NCBI GenBank assembly: GCA_038997305.1
Contig: JAWAZZ010000003.1
Location: 1 to 62,972, forward strand
Length of the DNA: 62,972 bases
Origin: JAHLMO01 sp038997305
GTDB lineage: Archaea; Aenigmatarchaeota; Aenigmatarchaeia; CG10238-14; SpSt-28
Reading direction: 5' to 3'
Of the stretch, positions 38,909-47,484 are shown piece by piece (the stretch's first letter is position 1; each line of letters opens with the position of its first letter). The notes beneath the pieces are model-generated. The model was given only the letters and a program-made list of their open reading frames with translations. It had not been told where the DNA came from and ran no database searches. The position numbers and the translations under genes were made by a program.

Positions 38909-41647
38909 ATGGCAGAAAATTATTTAGAACAAATAGATACATTAAAAACTAAGGTCGAAATTTTGACAAAATTAATAACTAGATTAAGAGATGATATAAA
39001 GGAGGATGTTTCTAAAATTAAAGAAGAAATTAAAAATGATGTTATAAATATTGCTTCTGATAAATTAAAAGAGATTGATAAAGAGATTGAAGAAATGCTA
39101 AAAAAATTCGACTCTATTTATAAAGCAGATATAGAAAATCTAAAAAATAAATTACAAGAGTTAGAATTCTATTCAAAAACATCTCTTAACTTAAAAGTTG
39201 ATAAATATGTCGAAGAGATAGAAAAAATAAAAAATTCTATTGATGAAATTAAAAAAGAATATTTGAATATCTCGAAAACTCTTAATAAAGTTTTAGAAGA
39301 AAAAGAAATTATTAAAAGTAATTTTGAAAACCTAAATTTGTTGAAAGCAAAAACAGAAAATCTCTTACAAAGAGTTAATTCTTTTGAAAAATTTTTATCA
39401 GAAGTTTCACTACTAATTTCCGATATTAGAAGTTTAGAAAATGAGATAAAAATTTTAAAAAATGTTCAAAAAATAGAAAGCTCTAAATACAATGAAAACA
39501 TAGTAAAGATTTCGAACGAAATAGAAAAAATAAGAAAAGATTTTGAAGAAATAAGAAAAGTAATAAATTCTTTAGACTTTATTCAAAAAAATTTGGAAAG
39601 TATTACAGAAAAAAATTCTATAGAAATTGAAAAAGTAAAATCAGAAAGTTTTGAAAGGATTGAAAATTTGAAATCTTTAGTTAATACCTCTTTAGATGAA
39701 ATAAACAAGCGTTTGAAAAATGAAGAAGATGAAATAAAAAAATTAAAGGAATTACAAGATAAGTTAGATCAAAAGCTAAAGGAAGTTCTTATAATAACTT
39801 TGAAAGAAAATGAAAGTCTCAATAAAAATTTGGAAGAAAAATTAGGATCATTAAAGCAAAGTGTTAATAATGTCTATCAACTATTTAACGAATTAAAAGA
39901 TAAGATTTTCGAGTTAAACCAATTCAAGGACGAACAGTTAATTTTGTTTTCTAATTATTCGCAAAAAACTCAAAATTTAGAAGAAAAATACAAAAATTTA
40001 ATCGAAGAAATAACAAACATAAGAACATTACTTGAAGATATTAAAGATGATTTAAAACACTTTAAGGATGAGATTAATAACTCAATTTCTCAACAAGTGA
40101 ATTCTTTTACGGAAAAACAAAAAGAAGCTATTGAAAACTTATTCAAAAAAATTTCATATTTAGAAGAAAGTTTGAAAACTCTAAAAGATTTTCTCTTACA
40201 AGAAATTCAACATAACGTTACTAATATTAATAAAAACTTTGAAAACTTATTGGAGAATTATAAAAGCGAAACAAATAAAAGAATTTATGAGATTGAACAA
40301 AAAATATCTCAATTAAAAACAAGCTCGATAGAAGAATTAGGAAAGGCATTAGAAAACACAAACTCAAACCTTAACAAAATATCTCAAATTACAGAGGAAT
40401 TAAGAAATGAAATATTTAAGCTAAACCAATTCAAAGATGAAAGTTTAATATATTTTTCTAATTATGCACAAAAATTCCAAGAAATAGATTCTTTATCTCA
40501 AAATCTGAAAAATGAGATAACAAATCTTAGATCTTCTTTAGAAAAAATAGAGAATAATTTAAAAGAGTTTGATGAAAGATTTGAGAAAAAAAGAGAAGAA
40601 CAACAAAAACTTCAAAACTTAATAAATTATCTAGAAAGAGATATCGAAAATTTGAAAGTATTATTATCTAAAGAAATTGAAGATAAAATTCAAAACGTCA
40701 AAACAGAAATTAATGAAAAAATTGAAAATTTACAAGAAGGTTTTAAAAAAGAAGTTGAAACATTAAAAGAAAATGTTATAAATAAGCAAGAATTCCAAAA
40801 CATCAAATTGAAAATCGAAGATGAAGTTTCACAACTTATTTCTGAAAAAACTTCAAACACAGAAAACAAAATCAATAACTTAAATGAAATTCTTAAAAAT
40901 TTGAATTCAAGAATAAATGTCTTAACTAACGATATTGAAAAAGTAAAAGAATCTATAAATCAATTCAAAATAAACATAGAAGAAATTTCTAACAAAATTA
41001 AGGAAAATGAAAATATCACAAAAGATGAAATAAAGAAGAATATAGAGAAATTAATAAATGATGTAAAAAATGATGTCTTGGCAATAAAAAATGAAACTCA
41101 AAGTTTTGCAATAGAAAATATTTCCAAAATAGAAAATAAAATATCGAACTTAGAAGAAAGATTAAAAGATTTGGCTAACAGTTTTGTTGACAAAAGAGAA
41201 CTTGAAAACCTCAAAGTTCAAATAAATGAAAAGTTATTAGATGTGCCAGTTTTATTTGAAAGATTTTCGAAGATAGAAAAATTGTTCGACGAGTTTAATT
41301 CCAGCATAAAGAATATTTCTTCAAAGCTAAACTATCTAAACGAAGAAATCGAAAAAATTAAATCGAGAGAAATTTTAATTAGAGAAAATAAAATTAAGAA
41401 AGAAGATTATGAGATAATAAGTTTGAAAGAGGAAATAAACAAAATTAAGACAAAACTAGAAGAAAAATTAGAAAACGCTTTATCGAAGTTAAAAGAAGAA
41501 ATAAATTCACTATCAAAGAGAATAGAGGAAATAGAATCAAAATACAAGGAAGAAAAATTGACCACAAAAGAAAATATTGAATTAAATGAATTGGAAAAAA
41601 TCATAAAAGAATTGGAAAATAAGGGAAGATTTATAGAAATAGAATAA
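38909..41647 (+). CDS. Very long coiled-coil protein (912 aa)
   Basis: All 912 residues are dominated by heptad-like Leu/Ile/Glu/Lys repeats, with no membrane segment, signal peptide or nucleotide-binding motif. An internal duplication is visible: FELNQFKDEQLILFSNYSQK and FKLNQFKDESLIYFSNYAQK lie 507 bp (169 codons) apart. The start ATG is 2 nt after the previous stop (TAATTATG). The gene ends 3 bp from the convergent winged-helix gene. It is the largest of the cytosolic coiled-coil proteins here and would be a long filament or rod. A role as scaffold for the membrane proteins in the cluster is inference. A phage tape-measure protein was considered but lacks supporting neighbours. Confidence 0.85.
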   Translation: MAENYLEQIDTLKTKVEILTKLITRLRDDIKEDVSKIKEEIKNDVINIASDKLKEIDKEIEEMLKKFDSIYKADIENLKNKLQELEFYSKTSLNLKVDKYVEEIEKIKNSIDEIKKEYLNISKTLNKVLEEKEIIKSNFENLNLLKAKTENLLQRVNSFEKFLSEVSLLISDIRSLENEIKILKNVQKIESSKYNENIVKISNEIEKIRKDFEEIRKVINSLDFIQKNLESITEKNSIEIEKVKSESFERIENLKSLVNTSLDEINKRLKNEEDEIKKLKELQDKLDQKLKEVLIITLKENESLNKNLEEKLGSLKQSVNNVYQLFNELKDKIFELNQFKDEQLILFSNYSQKTQNLEEKYKNLIEEITNIRTLLEDIKDDLKHFKDEINNSISQQVNSFTEKQKEAIENLFKKISYLEESLKTLKDFLLQEIQHNVTNINKNFENLLENYKSETNKRIYEIEQKISQLKTSSIEELGKALENTNSNLNKISQITEELRNEIFKLNQFKDESLIYFSNYAQKFQEIDSLSQNLKNEITNLRSSLEKIENNLKEFDERFEKKREEQQKLQNLINYLERDIENLKVLLSKEIEDKIQNVKTEINEKIENLQEGFKKEVETLKENVINKQEFQNIKLKIEDEVSQLISEKTSNTENKINNLNEILKNLNSRINVLTNDIEKVKESINQFKINIEEISNKIKENENITKDEIKKNIEKLINDVKNDVLAIKNETQSFAIENISKIENKISNLEERLKDLANSFVDKRELENLKVQINEKLLDVPVLFERFSKIEKLFDEFNSSIKNISSKLNYLNEEIEKIKSREILIRENKIKKEDYEIISLKEEINKIKTKLEEKLENALSKLKEEINSLSKRIEEIESKYKEEKLTTKENIELNELEKIIKELENKGRFIEIE
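39875..40570 (+). repeat. Internal duplication in the 912-residue coiled coil
   Basis: Two related segments of about 60 residues, beginning near 39875 and 40382, share an LNQFKDE core and an FSNY.QK motif at an offset of 507 bp. DNA identity is partial, so this is an older duplication. Confidence 0.75.
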
Positions 41648-41650
41648 AAT

Positions 41651-42037
41651 TTAAGTTGCTAAGAAATAATATTTCTTCTTCCCTTCTCTTACACTCTTTA
41701 CCTCTCCGCTTTCTTCCATTTCAACCAAATATTCGGAACATCTTGTTCTAGATAGATTCAAAAGATTTGCTAAATCCTGAGCAGTAAGTTTTCCATGTTT
41801 TTTTAGCAATATTTTTATTAACTCTTTTGTTTTTTTGGTTAATGGTGTTCCAACATCTTCTATCTTCATGTTTCTTTTGATTATTGAAATTTCAGCATTT
41901 ATTTCTTTTATTTTTTCTTCTAATTCTAACATTTTATCGTAAAGTTTTGTGAAAAAGTTATAAAGATTGTCGAGCTTTTGATTTATAATAGCAACTGCCA
42001 ATTCTTCGTTATCTTTTTTCTTCTTTAAAAATACCAT
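41651..42037 (-). CDS. Coiled-coil plus winged-helix DNA-binding protein
   Basis: 128 residues. Residues about 5-55 form a charged amphipathic coiled coil (LDNLYNFFTKLYDKMLELEE), probably for dimerisation. Residues about 65-127 form a winged helix (TAQDLANLLNLSRTRCSEYL is the helix-turn-helix, followed by a SGEVKSVREGKKKYYFLAT wing). This is the general MarR/ArsR-like fold of archaeal transcription regulators. It is last in a leftward set with a 10-nt gap to the small gene before it, and converges on the 912-residue coiled-coil gene. Control of the surface cluster is likely but the targets are unknown. Confidence 0.85.
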   Translation of the reverse strand: MVFLKKKKDNEELAVAIINQKLDNLYNFFTKLYDKMLELEEKIKEINAEISIIKRNMKIEDVGTPLTKKTKELIKILLKKHGKLTAQDLANLLNLSRTRCSEYLVEMEESGEVKSVREGKKKYYFLAT

Positions 42038-42047
42038 AAAAATATTA

Positions 42048-42230
42048 TTATCCTATCTTTTTAAGCATTGGCACTCCGTTCTTAGCTTCTATAACCATAT
42101 AGCCAGGCGGTATTGCTTCTAAAGCATCTACAGGATCTTTACTAAAATAAAAAATTAGATTTCCCCCTCTACCTATTTTCATATGTAAATACCATATTTC
42201 ACCTTTCTTATTTTTATATTGAAAGGGCAT
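42048..42230 (-). CDS. Conserved small protein of unknown function (60 aa)
   Basis: The pattern KGEIWYLH...RGGNLIFYFSKDP...PPGYMVIEAKNGVPMLKK matches a short family that I recall from several archaea and bacteria, with a YYLH...FFSKD...GY.VVEN..GLP.LKK signature and no known function. It is soluble, probably a small beta-rich fold. It starts 2 nt after the membrane-protein gene ends (TAATTATG on this strand) and lies 10 nt before the winged-helix gene. Genomic linkage suggests co-expression; the family match is from memory of its pattern. Confidence 0.75.
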   Translation of the reverse strand: MPFQYKNKKGEIWYLHMKIGRGGNLIFYFSKDPVDALEAIPPGYMVIEAKNGVPMLKKIG

Positions 42231-42232
42231 AA

Positions 42233-44344
42233 TTATCTAAATTTTCTTTTTAAAAATGTTTTTCCATATAAACTTTCTCTTTTAGATTTTTTCGAATATA
42301 AAATAGAAAATAAAATAATCATAACAGAAATAATAACTGACCAAATTAGTTCATTACTTAAATTTAAGTTGATTTGAGGCAAAGCTAAAAATTGACCAGT
42401 TGGAATTGATGTTTGAGTTACATTTTGTTGCTCCTGAATTATATCATAGTATACTGGAATTTCAAATTCAAATGTTTTTCTATCTGTTTCTATTCTAAAC
42501 TTTAAAATTTCTGGATTAGAATTTCTAAGGAATCCCAATAGTTTTATTGTTTTTTCTTCATTAACAGAAATTTCATTGAAATAGTTTGGATCTACAATGG
42601 TTTTATCAGACGTTATTTTTATATTTTTAAGATTTACTTGGCCAACATTCTTTATAGTAAGAAAAGCATAACTTTGATTAGCAGAGACTCTGAGCGAATT
42701 AGGAATAATTATTAAATCGGCTTTAGGTATTACAGAAATTTGAATACTTTCGTTAAAGTTGTCGAAAAATTCGTTATTTGAATATATTTCTATCTTATAA
42801 TTTCCTTCGATATTTGGCGAGGAAATCACAAATTCATAAACAGAGTTTTTTGTCTTTGTTTTGTAACTTCTATCCAAAAACTTTAATACAATTTCGGATT
42901 CTTGATTCTTTGATTCTTCATCAAAGACTATGCCTCTTATTATTATATTTTCATTAAAATAGAATTCATTCTTATTTAAAGAATATTGAGTTTTTAATTG
43001 TTTTTTCTCTAAAATTCCAAAAAATGAGTTTGAAGGAATTTCAAAAGTTAAATAATTTGATACCATATTTCGCTCAGAATCTAATTTTTTATATTCTTTG
43101 CAAACTTTATCATTAAGAGAAAAATCTGTGCATTGTATAGCAATTATTCTTTGCTCATTGACTACACTTCTTTCGTTGTAATAAATTTTAGCAAGTGCTT
43201 TTTCAAACTCTAAATTTGTTTGAAAAGCATAGAAGCTTAAGATTTTAAGATTCTTCTCGTTAATGCTTATTGGATATATTCTTATAGAGTCTTCAAAATT
43301 TTCTAATTTGACATTTATCAAATTTATTTCTAAGTTTTGAATTCTAAGAGTTATGTTTTTTATTCCTGGTAAAAATAGAAAAGTTTGTTGACCTTTTAAC
43401 AAATATCTTTCATTATCGATTATCATTTCTATACTTAAGGGATTTGAATCTAGATCAAAAAAGTTTGTTGTTCCAATCTTTCCTATTTTGACATATGTAA
43501 AGTTTTTTATTTCATAGCCATTGTATTTTAAAACAAAAGTTATCCAACTTGAATCCTCTCCTAATTGTAAATCTATACATATTTTATCACCACATTCATA
43601 AAAGTTTGAAAGTTGATTTGACCCATAAATCGCAAATAACGAAACGTTTGAAAGATAAAGTTTTTCATCTTTATAAAATGCTTCTAATTGAATGGTAACG
43701 TTAGAATTAGGAAAATAAACTTTCTTATCATCGAAATATATCAAAAGTTTTAGAGGATGTAAAATAGATAATCTGAATGTCTTTTCAAATTCTCTCTCAC
43801 TTAGCTCATGTCTTAAAGAAATTTTAGCAATATTGTCAAAAATTTTATTGGCGAAAAATGTTAAATAGTAATAATTATTATCGCTTTCTAACTTAAAGTC
43901 TTGAGTGAAAGAAAATGAAAGAGAGAAGTTTGATATGTCTAAAATTCTATCATTCATTCTAATTAAAAGTTTTATTTTTGTAAATTCATTCAGATAATTA
44001 TCTTGAATTTCTAGAACTTCAAAATCCAATTTATTAGTAAAAATTTCTTTTTCTATTATTGTATTGTTTTCCTCGCAATTTACGATTATATTAAACTTTT
44101 GAGTTTTATAGTCAGATAAAGAAAGTTTAATTTCAGTTGAAGGATTTGTTATAAACTGCTTTGTTCCGTCTGACCTTTCTATAGTTATTAATTTTGGTGT
44201 ACAATTGTTTATCTTAATTATTATATCGTCTCCGTAAAAAATGAATTTAGAATTATAAGTGTTATAGTAATCTATTTCTTGAGATAATGCTAAATAGTAG
44301 AACGAAAGAAAAAATATCAAAAATATTAAATAATTCCTAACCAT
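42233..44344 (-). CDS. Ig/NEW3-like type I membrane protein (703 aa)
   Basis: A cleavable-looking signal peptide (YLIFLIFFLSFYYLALSQ) leads into a long beta-rich ectodomain with many N-x-S/T sites. The last beta domain (about residues 560-640) has the SYAFLTIKNVGQVNLKNI pattern of NEW3/CARDB-like domains. A C-terminal membrane helix follows (about 665-687), with a short Lys/Arg tail. Cysteine pairs such as ECGDKICID suggest disulfides. The start overlaps the upstream MinD-like gene by 19 bp, so the two are translationally coupled, repeating the Ig-protein/MinD pairing seen at 28262-34797. A surface structural or sensor role is likely; the ligand is unknown. Confidence 0.88.
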   Translation of the reverse strand: MVRNYLIFLIFFLSFYYLALSQEIDYYNTYNSKFIFYGDDIIIKINNCTPKLITIERSDGTKQFITNPSTEIKLSLSDYKTQKFNIIVNCEENNTIIEKEIFTNKLDFEVLEIQDNYLNEFTKIKLLIRMNDRILDISNFSLSFSFTQDFKLESDNNYYYLTFFANKIFDNIAKISLRHELSEREFEKTFRLSILHPLKLLIYFDDKKVYFPNSNVTIQLEAFYKDEKLYLSNVSLFAIYGSNQLSNFYECGDKICIDLQLGEDSSWITFVLKYNGYEIKNFTYVKIGKIGTTNFFDLDSNPLSIEMIIDNERYLLKGQQTFLFLPGIKNITLRIQNLEINLINVKLENFEDSIRIYPISINEKNLKILSFYAFQTNLEFEKALAKIYYNERSVVNEQRIIAIQCTDFSLNDKVCKEYKKLDSERNMVSNYLTFEIPSNSFFGILEKKQLKTQYSLNKNEFYFNENIIIRGIVFDEESKNQESEIVLKFLDRSYKTKTKNSVYEFVISSPNIEGNYKIEIYSNNEFFDNFNESIQISVIPKADLIIIPNSLRVSANQSYAFLTIKNVGQVNLKNIKITSDKTIVDPNYFNEISVNEEKTIKLLGFLRNSNPEILKFRIETDRKTFEFEIPVYYDIIQEQQNVTQTSIPTGQFLALPQINLNLSNELIWSVIISVMIILFSILYSKKSKRESLYGKTFLKRKFR

Positions 44345-45051
44345 TTTCTTAAAAACAGAAAAGATGGTTTTTTATATGGAATTCCTAGAAATCTCGAAAC
44401 AAAATTTTTTACTTCTAAAGAAAAATTCGAATAGGGATTATAAAAAACATAGGGGATTCCTCTATTTAAACTTTCAGTTATCTTTAGATCTTCCGGTAAA
44501 ACAGCCAAAACTGGTATACCAATTAAATCGTAAATTTCACTCGGAGGAATAGATTTTTTATTATATCTATTTATAATTAAACCAGAAATTTTTATATTTT
44601 CCTTTTCAAAGCTTTCTATATTTCTTAAAGTTGCATACACAGATGTTGTATCTGCCAAAGTTATTAAAAATATATCATCACATATTTTTGCTATTTCTAA
44701 ATTTTTTTCAGAAATTCCTGGCTCGGTATCTATAACTAAAAAATCAAAATCTTGAATATCATTCAGAATATTTATGTTTTTATAATTTATTATTGAGTTT
44801 CCCGCAGGAATTATTCTTAATCCAAAAGGTGTCAGATAAATGCTGTCTTTAATAGAAATTTCTCCGTTAAGTACTTTTGAAAGGTCTAAGTTAAAGTTTA
44901 ATAATCCTAAAGAAACTGCCAAAGAATTATTTAAATCTGTATCGATTAATAAAGGATTTTTATTAAACTCTAATAAACTGGCTGAAAAATTTATTGAAAA
45001 TGTTGTTTTTCCCACACCACCTTTAGCCGAAAAAATTCCAATTTTAGCCAT
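44326..45051 (-). CDS. MinD/ParA-family P-loop ATPase (second copy)
   Basis: 241 residues with deviant Walker A KGGVGKTT (residues 10-17), switch I-type LLIDTDLNNSLAVSLG and Walker B DFLVIDTEPGIS. The C-terminal SFLFLRKWLGII is hydrophobic/basic and could act as a MinD-like amphipathic membrane anchor. It is clearly diverged from the copy at 34030-34797, so this is not a recent duplication. It overlaps the downstream membrane-protein gene by 19 bp. Spatial organisation of the surface complexes is the likely role; partner specificity is unknown. Confidence 0.92.
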   Translation of the reverse strand: MAKIGIFSAKGGVGKTTFSINFSASLLEFNKNPLLIDTDLNNSLAVSLGLLNFNLDLSKVLNGEISIKDSIYLTPFGLRIIPAGNSIINYKNINILNDIQDFDFLVIDTEPGISEKNLEIAKICDDIFLITLADTTSVYATLRNIESFEKENIKISGLIINRYNKKSIPPSEIYDLIGIPVLAVLPEDLKITESLNRGIPYVFYNPYSNFSLEVKNFVSRFLGIPYKKPSFLFLRKWLGII

Positions 45052-45072
45052 AAAAAATAAAAATAAAGGATG

Positions 45073-45080
45073 TATTTATT
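45073..45080 (-). promoter_or_regulatory. TATA-like box for the second MinD-like gene
   Basis: On the minus strand AATAAATA is centred about 25.5 bp before the ATG at 45051, in the 32-bp gap to the upstream gene. The spacing fits a leaderless archaeal promoter. Confidence 0.4.
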
Positions 45081-45083
45081 CTA

Positions 45084-46043
45084 TTACTCAGAAGTTGCTA
45101 TAATATATAACTTACCTACTATCGATCCTGCAGGAACTCCATATGGAATTCTTACTTGAACTCTAAAATCTTTTGATTGAGCTGGTAACAAACATGGATT
45201 ACTAAGATCTCCCGGACATAGATAATTTTCTGGAGCGCCTGCTAATCTCGCAACATCTACTCCCCAATATGTGAAATATGCTTCACTTCCTGTGGTATTA
45301 ACTATAAACACTCCTTTTAGATAATATCTGTTTAATATAGAGCTTACATCAACATATCCATAATTTCCGTTACTAGTAAGAGTATAGCCTGTCAATGATG
45401 AAAAGTCAGTAGTTCCTGATATTGATTGGGTTCTTGGAACGCTTGCAAAATATACTGTACCATTTGTATAATTTAATGCACCTTTCTTAACTATAATAAA
45501 CCAATCCTCTCCTTCGTTTGAGGTTTCATTTACTGTTCTTAGAATATAGAATTGACATACATTCGGATCCCAATATTGAGGTTGTGGACAACCTGTTGGT
45601 GGAATTATATACATTGGTGGTGTTTTGTTAAACAATCTTTGCGTTACATAGGCAAAATTGCTTCCGGCAGTTGTGTTTGAAATTAAAATGAAATCTCCAC
45701 TTGTATGAAGTGCTGGATTATTATAACCCCAAGGATCTTGAGTTGGTAAATCTACTCTCGCTCTTAAGTTAAGTATTCTTACGCTTCCTAAATTAGTTAC
45801 CGTTATATAATAACTTTGTGTTGTTGGATCTTTATTTACAGAATTATCAGTTGCGCTTGCCAGTTTTCCCGGATATCCTTGATAGGAAAGTAATTTTGGT
45901 GTTACATCTACTATTGCCATTTGTTGTACTGATACAGTTACTGTTAGATTGTTTATTGCTTCTGCGCTAAGTACTATGTTGTTTAGACTTAAGAAACTTA
46001 TTACTAGAGAGATTACTAGTATCAGTGCTGCTTTGCTTTCCAT
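45084..46043 (-). CDS. Secreted surface protein, candidate abundant structural subunit
   Basis: 319 residues from the ATG at 46043. This start is preferred over 46055 and 46094 because a TATA box is centred 26.5 bp upstream. Residues about 4-30 are a signal sequence (ALILVISLVISFLSLNN then VLSAEA). The mature part is beta-rich with N-x-S/T sites and four cysteines in two close pairs (GCPQPQYWDPNVC and CPGDLSNPC), probably disulfides. There is no C-terminal membrane helix or charged tail. Composition is richer in Gly, Thr, Ser and Pro than neighbouring proteins. It shares one palindromic promoter with the divergent gene. It may be a major surface or filament protein; the signal could also be read as a pilin-like N-terminus. 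The family is not recognised. Confidence 0.82.
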   Translation of the reverse strand: MESKAALILVISLVISFLSLNNIVLSAEAINNLTVTVSVQQMAIVDVTPKLLSYQGYPGKLASATDNSVNKDPTTQSYYITVTNLGSVRILNLRARVDLPTQDPWGYNNPALHTSGDFILISNTTAGSNFAYVTQRLFNKTPPMYIIPPTGCPQPQYWDPNVCQFYILRTVNETSNEGEDWFIIVKKGALNYTNGTVYFASVPRTQSISGTTDFSSLTGYTLTSNGNYGYVDVSSILNRYYLKGVFIVNTTGSEAYFTYWGVDVARLAGAPENYLCPGDLSNPCLLPAQSKDFRVQVRIPYGVPAGSIVGKLYIIATSE

Positions 46044-46061
46044 AAATATAAACATACTCTT

Positions 46062-46077
46062 TAAATATATATATTTA
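46062..46077. promoter_or_regulatory. Single palindromic TATA box serving two divergent genes
   Basis: TAAATATATATATTTA is a perfect 16-bp palindrome centred at 46069.5. The start codon on the plus strand (46097) is 27.5 bp from the centre and the one on the minus strand (46043) is 26.5 bp away. A TATA box has little intrinsic direction, so this element can place leaderless transcripts in both directions. Confidence 0.7.
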
Positions 46078-46096
46078 TTGTTATTGCTTATCATTT

Positions 46097-46966
46097 ATGT
46101 GCAACATTGTTTATTTTAAACTATTTTTAATAATAATTTTAGTATTAGCAATTTCAAAATCACAAGTTGGTATCTCTATTGAACCAAACATAAGTTTAGA
46201 AAACGATTACAAAACCCATAAAATAAGAATCTATTCTTCGAATGACTCAATTGTTGAGATGAGTTATAGAAGTATGGATATTTTCGAAGTTTCCACGAGA
46301 TTTAAGGAATATCTACAAAATTATTCTGAACAAAAAGATTCTATAGTTATAGAGTTTGCAGAAAATCCTATAAGAGTTGTTGGCAATGAGAAAATAAGTT
46401 ATGTAGATTCATTTTTTGTTGTAAAAAAGATGAAAGATAGCGAACCTGGGTATAGAATTTTTTATATTACAGCAACAAAAGTAGCAGAAGCTCAAGCAGT
46501 TTCTCAATATTCCGTTTCTGTTGTACCTTCTATTGAAGTTCCTTTTATAGTTTTTGTTGATGGACTAGCAATAAGAAATGTTAAAATTAAAGATGTAGAT
46601 GTTTCTTATGAAAATAACGTTGCCGTATTAAATGTTATTGTCAAAAACGATGGCACAGTAACCACTTCTTTTTATACTTACCTAAATATTTCTAATCAAA
46701 CTCTTAAATCCTATAATATTTTAAAACCTAATGAAATAGGAATAATTAAGTTTCCTCTAAGTCTTTATGGAAAATTTAATGTAAGTATATTAGTAGATTA
46801 CTTTAGTGGAAAGGATTATTTAGAAAGGGAAGTAGAAATAAAAAAATTTGGAACTTTTGTTCTACCCAAAATAAACTTTGAAATTCCCTCACTAAATATT
46901 TTTCAGATATTAATAATAGTTCTTTCTATTATCGTAGCGATTATTATAATTAAAAGAAAAAAATAA
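46097..46966 (+). CDS. Type I membrane protein with Ig-like ectodomain (289 aa)
   Basis: A signal peptide (FKLFLIIILVLAISKSQ) is followed by a beta-rich ectodomain of two probable Ig-like domains. The first ends near SVSVVPSIEVPFIVFVDG, and the second (VAVLNVIVKNDGTVTTSFY) looks CARDB-like. A membrane helix (IFQILIIVLSIIVAIIII) precedes a short KRKK tail. The general layout resembles small surface accessory or chaperone-like proteins, but this is weak. It is the first of a rightward run of export genes and shares its promoter with the secreted protein at 45084-46043, so the two may act together. Confidence 0.82.
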   Translation: MCNIVYFKLFLIIILVLAISKSQVGISIEPNISLENDYKTHKIRIYSSNDSIVEMSYRSMDIFEVSTRFKEYLQNYSEQKDSIVIEFAENPIRVVGNEKISYVDSFFVVKKMKDSEPGYRIFYITATKVAEAQAVSQYSVSVVPSIEVPFIVFVDGLAIRNVKIKDVDVSYENNVAVLNVIVKNDGTVTTSFYTYLNISNQTLKSYNILKPNEIGIIKFPLSLYGKFNVSILVDYFSGKDYLEREVEIKKFGTFVLPKINFEIPSLNIFQILIIVLSIIVAIIIIKRKK

Positions 46967-46968
46967 AT

Positions 46969-47484
46969 ATGGAAATAGAGTTAATATTTTTCATTTTTGG
47001 TATTTTGTTCCTTTTTCTAATACTAGCCTTATCTTTTATCTCTGAAATTAAATTTGAAAGCGAAAATAACACAGAAATTAAGGATCTCTTTGTTTTTAAA
47101 GTAGAAATTACAAAGATAAAGACTAACGTAAGTTATGTTGAAAAGACGAATTCTTCCTACATTCCTTTAGGTTTTGAATTTCATTCTGATGTTTTAAGCT
47201 TTGGAGAAATTCCTATAAACTCTCCGATAGAAAGAGTTAGAAGAGTTATAACTCTCAACAATTTAGATGAAAATGTTGCTAAAGTTAAAATATTTTGTAA
47301 AGGTAATATATGCAATTTCTTAAATATTAGCTCTAATAACTTCTTTTTATTAAGCAAAGAAAAGAAAGATGTAGAAATTTCTGCAGAAAATAAAAATGTG
47401 AAAGGAAATTTTGAAGGCTATATCTACATTAACGTTTTTAAACCTAAACATAAGTTTTTAGAAGTTTTTGTTTGGTTATTATGA
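46969..47484 (+). CDS. Signal-anchored small Ig-like protein (171 aa)
   Basis: An N-terminal hydrophobic segment (FFIFGILFLFLILALSFIS) acts as anchor or signal. The rest, about 140 residues, is beta-rich. It contains LSFGEIPINSPIERVRRVITLNN, which resembles the start of archaeal domains where a SFGE.P.NS motif introduces an immunoglobulin-like strand set. It has two cysteines (CKGNIC). It sits 2 nt after the previous gene and overlaps the next by ATGA, implying one operon. The function is unknown; the context says cell envelope. Confidence 0.78.
   Translation: MEIELIFFIFGILFLFLILALSFISEIKFESENNTEIKDLFVFKVEITKIKTNVSYVEKTNSSYIPLGFEFHSDVLSFGEIPINSPIERVRRVITLNNLDENVAKVKIFCKGNICNFLNISSNNFFLLSKEKKDVEISAENKNVKGNFEGYIYINVFKPKHKFLEVFVWLL

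Noticed and set aside
35071..41647. Provirus tail region with tape-measure proteins
   Set aside because: Long coiled coils are the only virus-like trait; there are no capsid, portal, terminase or integrase genes, and the flanks are surface-protein operons.
46044..46094. Longer starts (46055 or 46094) for the secreted protein on the minus strand
   Set aside because: 46094 lies upstream of the TATA palindrome; 46043 has ideal spacing and begins the signal peptide cleanly.
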